Assembly: GCA_041628815.1 (NCBI GenBank)
Contig: JBFKOL010000105.1
Location: forward strand, 1-12,292
Direction: 5' to 3'
From: JBFKOL01 sp041628815
Lineage (GTDB): Bacteria; Bacteroidota; Bacteroidia; Chitinophagales; Saprospiraceae
Length of the DNA stretch: 12,292 bases
The position numbers and the translations under genes were made by a program. The notes under the pieces were generated by a model. That model was not told the origin of the DNA. It saw only the letters and a list, made by a program, of their open reading frames with translations, and did not search any database. This document shows positions 1 through 5,112 of this stretch, in pieces. The first letter of the stretch is position 1; each line of letters begins with the position of its first letter.

Positions 1-151
1 GACTCCACCAAAAGATTGCTTTTTGCCGTTTTTGTGCATCCAATAATTTTTCCATTTGGGACCACGCCTCTGGATTGTACTCGAAATCATACTGTTCAGA
101 TCCCTTTTGAAACAATCGCTCAAATTCTTTATCTCCAAAATGATCAAACAT
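1..151 (-). CDS. Probable anti-sigma factor, N-terminal part (cut by window edge)
   Basis: The first 50 residues are visible. The ATG at 151-149 overlaps the sigma-factor stop (TGA at 146-144) in ATGTTTGA, so the two genes share 8 bases and are probably translationally coupled. The visible peptide is acidic and soluble and contains PEAWSQMEKLLD, followed by a short basic stretch (QKRQK) and then IFWW, which looks like the start of a membrane segment. That layout (short cytoplasmic head with an 'aW..ME.lLd' motif, basic patch, then a membrane helix) is what I recall of Bacteroidota anti-sigma / FecR-neighbour proteins encoded just after an ECF sigma gene. The likely role is to hold the upstream sigma factor at the inner membrane. 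The call rests mostly on position plus the short motif. The rest of the protein lies outside the window, so a hypothetical membrane protein remains possible. Confidence 0.6.
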   Translation of the reverse strand, partial: MFDHFGDKEFERLFQKGSEQYDFEYNPEAWSQMEKLLDAQKRQKAIFWWS

Positions 152-701
152 GGCGCGTGTTTAATTCTTTAGCAATCATCTCCTTCAATTTGGCTTTAGC
201 CCTTGTCAGGTTCGATTTGGAGGTGCCTTCAGATATGCCCATTTTCTCGGCAATCTCTTTGTGTTTGAATCCATCAATTACGTAGAGATTGAAAACTGTC
301 CTATATGAACTCGATAGGCTCTGGACCATGGCAATGAGTTCCTTGTAATGAATCCTGCTGAGAATGTTTTCAGTTGTGGGATGAATCAATGAATCATCGT
401 AGCCTGCTTCACGGGAAAAACGCTTTTGTTGTCGCAGGAAATTGATGGCTGCATTGATGACAATTCGTCGAAACCAAGGTTTAAAGGACTTCTGACGATC
501 AAACCTTTTGATATTTGTAAACGCCTTTAAAAATGCATCATTCAATACGCTGATCGCCTCCTGTTCTGAGTCTACATACCTGATGGCAATGCTCATTCCA
601 TACGGATAATAGATCCGGTACAATGCATTTTGATGAACTCTATTTTCGGCAATGCAACCATCAAGAATCCTGTCAAATTCGGAAACATCTCCCGCTGGCA
701 T
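144..701 (-). CDS. ECF-type RNA polymerase sigma-70 factor
   Basis: A 185-residue protein of usual ECF size. Region 2 spans about residues 24-92: the core helix starts NALYRIYYPYG, and the -10-recognition part contains FKPWFRRIVINAAINFLR, the ECF 'W..rI..N...d..R' pattern. Region 4 spans about residues 127-178, with the helix-turn-helix HKEIAEKMGISEGTSKSNL followed by RAKAKLKEMI. There is no region 1.1 or region 3, as expected for ECF factors. The ATG at 701-699 follows a purine-rich AAGAGA stretch. The gene overlaps the next gene downstream, a probable anti-sigma factor, and lies 61 bp after the guanidino hydrolase gene on the same strand, so read-through from that gene is possible. Target genes cannot be told from the window. 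Family assignment is secure; the specific subgroup is not. Confidence 0.95.
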   Translation of the reverse strand: MPAGDVSEFDRILDGCIAENRVHQNALYRIYYPYGMSIAIRYVDSEQEAISVLNDAFLKAFTNIKRFDRQKSFKPWFRRIVINAAINFLRQQKRFSREAGYDDSLIHPTTENILSRIHYKELIAMVQSLSSSYRTVFNLYVIDGFKHKEIAEKMGISEGTSKSNLTRAKAKLKEMIAKELNTRHV

Positions 702-762
702 ATGTTATATTCTCTTATTCAATACAATCCGACCGACGAAAAAGCTGCGTTGGTTATCGAAT

Positions 763-1635
763 TTAAGAACTTCGTAAGACAGGCCGTGTCAAACAGGTAG
801 GTCCGCCTCCACCGTAAACACTGATATGCCTTCCTTTATAGACAAGGACTTCACAACCCATTTTTTCCAAGGCGCCCCGGGTTTTTGGCAGATCATCCAA
901 CATCAAACACTTCCTTGGTGCCAGGGCCAGAACATTACAGGCCATTTTCTCAAATTCGCCATGATGAACATCTATAAGTTCATAGCCTAAATCAAACAAG
1001 TAGTTTCTGAACCATACGGACATCAATGGAGAATATACAACAGCCAGATCCTTGTCAACAGGACTAAATATAGACATAAGATGAAAGACATCCGATGGAC
1101 CTTTATGATGCGGCAGGTCGACTCTTAAGCAGGATATGCCATGGGGTTGTAATAGAGTCGACAATTGAACAAATCCCTCCGCATTCGTACGATAACCATT
1201 TCCAACCGCCAAAATATTATCGGCTATCCAGGCCACATCACCTCCTTCAAGCAATCCTTGTTTGGTAATACTTCCCAATACCGGGATACCCGACTTTTTA
1301 TACAAACTTTCGTGATTAACCGGTTCAAAGCGCCTATTTTCCTTACCCATACGACAAAGCACCACTCCCGCATCAGTCACAACGGAGGCGTCACGGCAAT
1401 AAATAGCATCAAGCGTATCGGCTTTATCAGCGGGAAAGATGTCCACCTCCGTGCCATTATCAAGGATGATTTCAACAAATTTTTGGTATTCAGCTACAGC
1501 TTTAAAGTAATCCGGAGGAGCAGAAAAGTGGAGATCTCTCCACTGGTTCTTAATATTTCTTGGGCCGCGGAAACATCCTTCAGCGGGTTTGAGAAAGACT
1601 TTCTTTAAATGACCAAATTCATTTTGCGATGTCAT
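763..1635 (-). CDS. Amidinotransferase-fold guanidino hydrolase (DDAH / arginine deiminase-like)
   Basis: The protein belongs to the pentein superfamily of arginine-modifying enzymes. Numbered from an upstream TTG (1704), the motifs are: a CRD element at 103-105 (FVRD in relatives), EGGD at 153-156, the catalytic-type His in DVFHLMS (H208), and the nucleophile Cys in GGGGPTCLTRP (C304). The Cys-His-acid set is complete. The HLMS context resembles DDAH (HLKS) more than arginine deiminase (HLDT), while the GGGGPTC end is more deiminase/dihydrolase-like. The substrate is therefore open: arginine, methylarginine or another guanidino compound, giving citrulline- or ornithine-type products. I chose ATG 1635 (290 residues, starting MTSQNEFGHLKKV) because relatives begin near NEFG and A-rich sequence precedes it. 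TTG 1704 would give 313 residues with no recognisable extra domain. The APC permease gene lies just upstream on the same strand, which fits a transporter-enzyme pair. Confidence 0.85.
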   Translation of the reverse strand: MTSQNEFGHLKKVFLKPAEGCFRGPRNIKNQWRDLHFSAPPDYFKAVAEYQKFVEIILDNGTEVDIFPADKADTLDAIYCRDASVVTDAGVVLCRMGKENRRFEPVNHESLYKKSGIPVLGSITKQGLLEGGDVAWIADNILAVGNGYRTNAEGFVQLSTLLQPHGISCLRVDLPHHKGPSDVFHLMSIFSPVDKDLAVVYSPLMSVWFRNYLFDLGYELIDVHHGEFEKMACNVLALAPRKCLMLDDLPKTRGALEKMGCEVLVYKGRHISVYGGGGPTCLTRPVLRSS

Positions 1636-1762
1636 AAGGTTTTCGAATAACTTGTCGACCGTTTGGAACTGTCGGCAAGTTAAATCATGGACCTTCCAAT
1701 TCAAAACGCCAAGCGATCAAAACCTCACTTTGGCCATGGCCTTCCATTTTTGTCCAGTTTTG

Positions 1763-3127
1763 TCACTTTTTTTGGAGAAAGACGTAGACCGGAATGCCGA
1801 GACACAACAATATAAATCCCAGGTAAACGACCTGGGCCCCGGAACCCACTACAGCGAACATTGAAAAAGTAAAAGCGGCAAAGCCAACCCATAGTCCGGA
1901 TTTTGCGAAAGGCCTGCCTGTGCCTGACCATTCTTCCCGAATAAAGACGGCGGATGAAAAAAGGTAAGGGACAAGTACAGCCAAGGTTGAAAGAAGGATC
2001 ATGTATTCAAATGCTTTGGCCAGTCCTTTGGTGTAGTTGGTCAGCATTAAAACTGATATCAATACGCTCGAAATAACAAGACCTACGCCTGGTACGGCAA
2101 AGCGGTTTAGTCTTCCGAAAGCAGAGGGAAAAAGACCGTCGGATGCTGCAGCGAGAGGGATCTGACCTTGCATCATGATCCAACCATTCAGCGCTCCTAA
2201 AGTGGAAACGATAGCTCCAAGCGCCACCCAGGATCTGGCCGAGTGGCCCCAAATTACTTCTGCCGCATCGGCAAAAGGGGCCGTGGAGTTGGTGAGCTCA
2301 TCTGGAGAAAGAAGGCCCATTACGGCCATTGTGCTGAGAATATATACGACTGCAGCGATAATGGTTCCTGCCCATGTAGCTACCGATATCCCTTGAGCAC
2401 CAGACTGAATCTCTCTGGCTGGTATGGTGGCACATTCAATTCCTAAAAATGCAAATAGGGTCAACGTCGTAGAAGCCATAATGCCCGAGAGTAAAGTCTC
2501 ATCACCTTGTATAACAGGTGCGAAATTCGACCAGTTGATCATCCATATCCCTGCAAAAGCAACAGCCAACAAGGGTATGATTTTAAGGATGGTGGTCACC
2601 AGCTGAAAACTTCCTGCCAACTTTAATCCTTTTAAATTGATGGCCGTGACAGTCCAAACAATGCCGAGCGCGGTGAAAATGGCAATTAGGGGGTTCGTTT
2701 TCACAGCAGCAAAAAACTCTCCTAAGTAACTAACGAGAGCCACAGTAATGGCGGCATTGGTACACCAAATTGAAATCCAATAACCCCAGGCCACCCAAAA
2801 TCCTGCAAAGTCACCAAAGCCACGACGGGTATATGCATAGGGACCACCATCCAGTGTCCATTTACGAGATAGCGACGCAAAAACCCTGGCCAATGCAAGA
2901 GCGCCCAAAGCCGAAATGAACCAACCTACGATGCCCAGTCCTCCATACTTGCCAAGGGATGATGGAAGCAGGTATATACCTGAACCAATAACATTGCCAA
3001 GTACAAGCGACATGGCCATCCATCGGTTTAATCTTCCATTGGGGTTTGTACTTTGCAAAATTGAACGGTTGGTCAAAAGTGAATATCTTGACATTGATAG
3101 GCTGGTGAATATAATCCTTTTAACCAT
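1763..3127 (-). CDS. APC-family amino acid permease, AdiC-like
   Basis: A 454-residue inner-membrane protein with about 12 predicted helices. The first helix carries GNVIGSGIYLLP (44-55), the signature unwound helix of the amino acid-polyamine-organocation superfamily. Aligned from memory to the arginine/agmatine antiporter AdiC, the substrate-site residues are N45 (N22), S49 (S26), Y116 (Y93), N124 (N101), I127 (M104), F225 (W202), E231 (E208) and W316 (W293). Most are identical, including the gating E208 position. A cationic or guanidino substrate is therefore likely, exchanged or imported; this is inference. The guanidino hydrolase gene follows on the same strand. The ATG at 3127 has AGGA seven bases upstream (3138-3135). 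ATG 3094 is an alternative that would trim an unusual 11-residue basic N-terminus. The start lies only 30 bp from the divergent amidotransferase start. Confidence 0.93.
   Translation of the reverse strand: MVKRIIFTSLSMSRYSLLTNRSILQSTNPNGRLNRWMAMSLVLGNVIGSGIYLLPSSLGKYGGLGIVGWFISALGALALARVFASLSRKWTLDGGPYAYTRRGFGDFAGFWVAWGYWISIWCTNAAITVALVSYLGEFFAAVKTNPLIAIFTALGIVWTVTAINLKGLKLAGSFQLVTTILKIIPLLAVAFAGIWMINWSNFAPVIQGDETLLSGIMASTTLTLFAFLGIECATIPAREIQSGAQGISVATWAGTIIAAVVYILSTMAVMGLLSPDELTNSTAPFADAAEVIWGHSARSWVALGAIVSTLGALNGWIMMQGQIPLAAASDGLFPSAFGRLNRFAVPGVGLVISSVLISVLMLTNYTKGLAKAFEYMILLSTLAVLVPYLFSSAVFIREEWSGTGRPFAKSGLWVGFAAFTFSMFAVVGSGAQVVYLGFILLCLGIPVYVFLQKK
3088..3115 (+). promoter_or_regulatory. 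Perfect TTGACA-N16-TATAAT promoter-like match
   Basis: TTGACA lies at 3088-3093 and TATAAT at 3110-3115, separated by 16 bases. Both hexamers match the enterobacterial sigma-70 consensus exactly. Transcription would begin near 3122, giving a leader of about 36 bases before the amidotransferase ATG at 3158. The site sits inside the first codons of the divergent permease. The Bacteroidota primary sigma factor normally prefers TTTG / TAnnTTTG, so the match may be accidental or may function only partly. Confidence 0.4.
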
Positions 3128-3157
3128 AAAGGCATCCTGCGTAAAGAGAAGACCGGT

Positions 3158-3904
3158 ATGGATAATTTAAGGCTACTACTTCTGCAGACAAGGGTAAATC
3201 CCGTCATGATCGGTATCGAACGAGAGAACTTTCTGCAATTCTTGCGTATTTCGTCTGACCAACTTGATACACTTGACCTTTACAGGACACCTCGGTTTGA
3301 TCCGGCTATAATCGACCAATACGATGGTTTCTTTATGGGTGGACTTTCAGATGACCCGTCAAACTCGGCAGTGATTGATGAAGAAATATTTCCCTTTTTA
3401 CAGGGGCTTGGGGATCTGTTGAATCGCGCCGAAGAGAAGAATATCCCGGGCCTTCTCTCATGCGGTGGGTTTATGCTTGGCTCGCATCTGCTGGGTGCCA
3501 AGGTCATCTTAGATCCGGAACAATTCGAGATGGGGGTTTATGACATTTTTCTCACGACAGAAGGCCAATCGGATCCTCTTATGCGCTCCCTACCGAACCC
3601 GTTCAAAATGATCAGTGGACACAGGAAGAGCCTGGAGGCACTACCTCCGGGATGTATTTTACTGGGGAGGTCATCACGGTGTGGCGTTCATATTTTTAAA
3701 AGACAAAAAAGCAGGATTTACGCCTTCCAGGGGCATCCTGAGATCACTTGCGCCCAATTGAAAAGCCGCGTAGAGCCGTATAAGGACAAATACTTTGAAG
3801 ACCGGGAGGCTTTCGAGCGCGTAATAAATATGAATGAAGATACGTCTGCAGCTAATGGGTTGTTACAACGTTTTATCGACCAAGTGGTCTATCCGTCCCC
3901 ATGA
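3158..3904 (+). CDS. Class I glutamine amidotransferase-like protein
   Basis: A 248-residue stand-alone GATase1-fold protein, similar in layout to the GMP-synthase-like amidotransferases. The nucleophile elbow is GLLSCGGFMLGSHLLGAKV with C102, where relatives have G-x-C-x-G-x-Q. The His-Glu pair is in FQGHPEIT (H193, E195). The Cys-His-Glu triad is complete, so the protein is probably an active amidase on glutamine or on a gamma-glutamyl conjugate. No synthase domain is fused, and the acceptor is unknown. It is divergent from a putative arginine-type permease and guanidino hydrolase, so a role in nitrogen release from the same substrates is plausible but unproven. The ATG at 3158 is preceded by AAAGAGAAG and gives an N-terminus (LRLLLLQTR) that starts directly with the first beta strand. 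The 3' end overlaps the convergent MFS gene by 16 bases. Confidence 0.85.
   Translation: MDNLRLLLLQTRVNPVMIGIERENFLQFLRISSDQLDTLDLYRTPRFDPAIIDQYDGFFMGGLSDDPSNSAVIDEEIFPFLQGLGDLLNRAEEKNIPGLLSCGGFMLGSHLLGAKVILDPEQFEMGVYDIFLTTEGQSDPLMRSLPNPFKMISGHRKSLEALPPGCILLGRSSRCGVHIFKRQKSRIYAFQGHPEITCAQLKSRVEPYKDKYFEDREAFERVINMNEDTSAANGLLQRFIDQVVYPSP
3189..3220 (-). promoter_or_regulatory. Weak candidate Bacteroidota promoter for the permease gene
   Basis: On the minus strand TACCCTTG (3196-3189) differs by one base from the Bacteroidota -7 box TAnnTTTG. TTCG (3220-3217), 20 bases upstream, differs by one base from the -33 box TTTG. Transcription would start near 3182, giving a leader of about 55 bases to the permease ATG. 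The site lies within the 5' coding part of the amidotransferase gene. With one mismatch in each box this is only a candidate. Confidence 0.22.
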
Positions 3905-5112
3905 TGGACTTTAAAATTGATTTTCTTTCCTGTCGATACGACCACAAATAACATGACTATTCCGGCCCAAAATGAAGTCAGGAATATCCCCGACAAGGCA
4001 GGCCAATCTGTTGTTTCACCCTTGCCGGATAGAAAAGAAAGCCCATAGAGGGAGATAAAAAATGCCAGCCTGCAGAACAGGCTCATCACCGAATGAAATG
4101 TCGCTCGCTGACCATGGTCAATTGATGGTGTAATGATCGAATTAACAGGTGCCTTTACTGCCGCCCAGGAGGCACCACGGAACAATATCAAACCTATCAG
4201 GACCGGATGTAAAAAAGAACCCAGGAGACCAATGACGGTTATGATCATGGCCATAGAGAAAATAAAAAAGGGAAAGAACCCAACTTTCCTGGCCCAAATC
4301 ATACTTTTTCCAGCTACTAAGGCACTGACGAATCTCGTCAACGCATACAACATTCCTGATACAATGGGTGCCGATGAACCCCAGAGCATCGACTCTCTAT
4401 CCAATAGATCCAAATAAGGTTGGTAAAATTCATAGGGAATGTGAATCAAGGAAAACAAGCCAACATTAAAGAAAAAAATCCAACGCAGCAAAGGAATAGA
4501 AAGATAGCCGAGGCTCTTTTTCACCTGTTGCGCCACGTGCAACGCCTGGCTGGACGATTCTGAGGAATTCTCAGGTTCCCTCAAAAAAAGTACAATTATT
4601 AAAGCGGCCGCCGCAGCCACCAATGAAAGCCCATATGCTGCCTTCAAAGAAAAGTGGCCAATGATTCCTCCTGCCATAGCGGCTAATCCTCCAGACAAGA
4701 GCGCCCACCTGTTGATTGCTGCTTCACGGTCTCCATATTCATGTTCCAGTCCATTGTCTTTCAATGATTCATAGTGAAAGACAGTGTTCGTCCCTGAGGT
4801 AAAAGCCATAAATCCAGCAAAACCCAACTGACCAAAGGCAAATGAGGTAAAATCGTCTCCGGCCATGAACAGTACAATGGAAAAACATAACAGAACGGCA
4901 CCTATTAAGAGTGTGATTTTCCGGCCGAGGACATCTGAAAAATAGCCGGTAGGTACTTCCAGGATCACCACTGAAATGTAGTACAGGGCTTCCAGGAGTA
5001 TGATTTCTCTTAAAGAGAGGTAATCATCAAAATAGAGGAAAAAGATGGGGAGCCAAGTCAGGAAAGAACTCAACGAATAATACCACCCATAAAGTCGGAC
5101 GTTCCTGTTCAA
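3889..5112 (-). CDS. MFS transporter
   Basis: A 407-residue major facilitator superfamily protein with about 12 predicted membrane helices. The loop after helix 2 holds the MFS motif A as GYFSDVLGRK (56-65), preceded by EVPT, a form common in drug- and metabolite-exporter-like MFS proteins. A hydrophilic central loop (about 178-205, SSESSSQ and nearby) separates the two six-helix halves. The substrate cannot be inferred. The start codon is TTG at 5112-5110: it overlaps the alaS stop (TGA 5111-5109) as TTGA, and helix 1 begins within a few residues, so a later start would cut that helix. Expression is therefore probably coupled to alaS. The 3' end overlaps the convergent amidotransferase gene, which leaves no room for a conventional hairpin terminator between the two. 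Confidence 0.92.
   Translation of the reverse strand: MNRNVRLYGWYYSLSSFLTWLPIFFLYFDDYLSLREIILLEALYYISVVILEVPTGYFSDVLGRKITLLIGAVLLCFSIVLFMAGDDFTSFAFGQLGFAGFMAFTSGTNTVFHYESLKDNGLEHEYGDREAAINRWALLSGGLAAMAGGIIGHFSLKAAYGLSLVAAAAALIIVLFLREPENSSESSSQALHVAQQVKKSLGYLSIPLLRWIFFFNVGLFSLIHIPYEFYQPYLDLLDRESMLWGSSAPIVSGMLYALTRFVSALVAGKSMIWARKVGFFPFFIFSMAMIITVIGLLGSFLHPVLIGLILFRGASWAAVKAPVNSIITPSIDHGQRATFHSVMSLFCRLAFFISLYGLSFLSGKGETTDWPALSGIFLTSFWAGIVMLFVVVSTGKKINFKVHHGDG

Noticed and set aside
1165..1608. Long plus-strand open frame (147 codons) opposite the guanidino hydrolase.
   Set aside because: It is antisense to a gene with clear catalytic motifs and its translation shows no domain-like pattern.
1636..1704. 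TTG-initiated 23-residue extension of the guanidino hydrolase.
   Set aside because: Rare start codon, no nearby ribosome site, and relatives begin near the NEFG motif that follows the ATG at 1635.
1685..1747. A 20-codon minus-strand ORF (ATG at 1747, TGA at 1687-1685) between the permease and the guanidino hydrolase.
   Set aside because: Begins just past the permease stop, has no recognisable motif or ribosome site, and lengths like this arise often by chance. A leader peptide cannot be excluded but there is no positive evidence.
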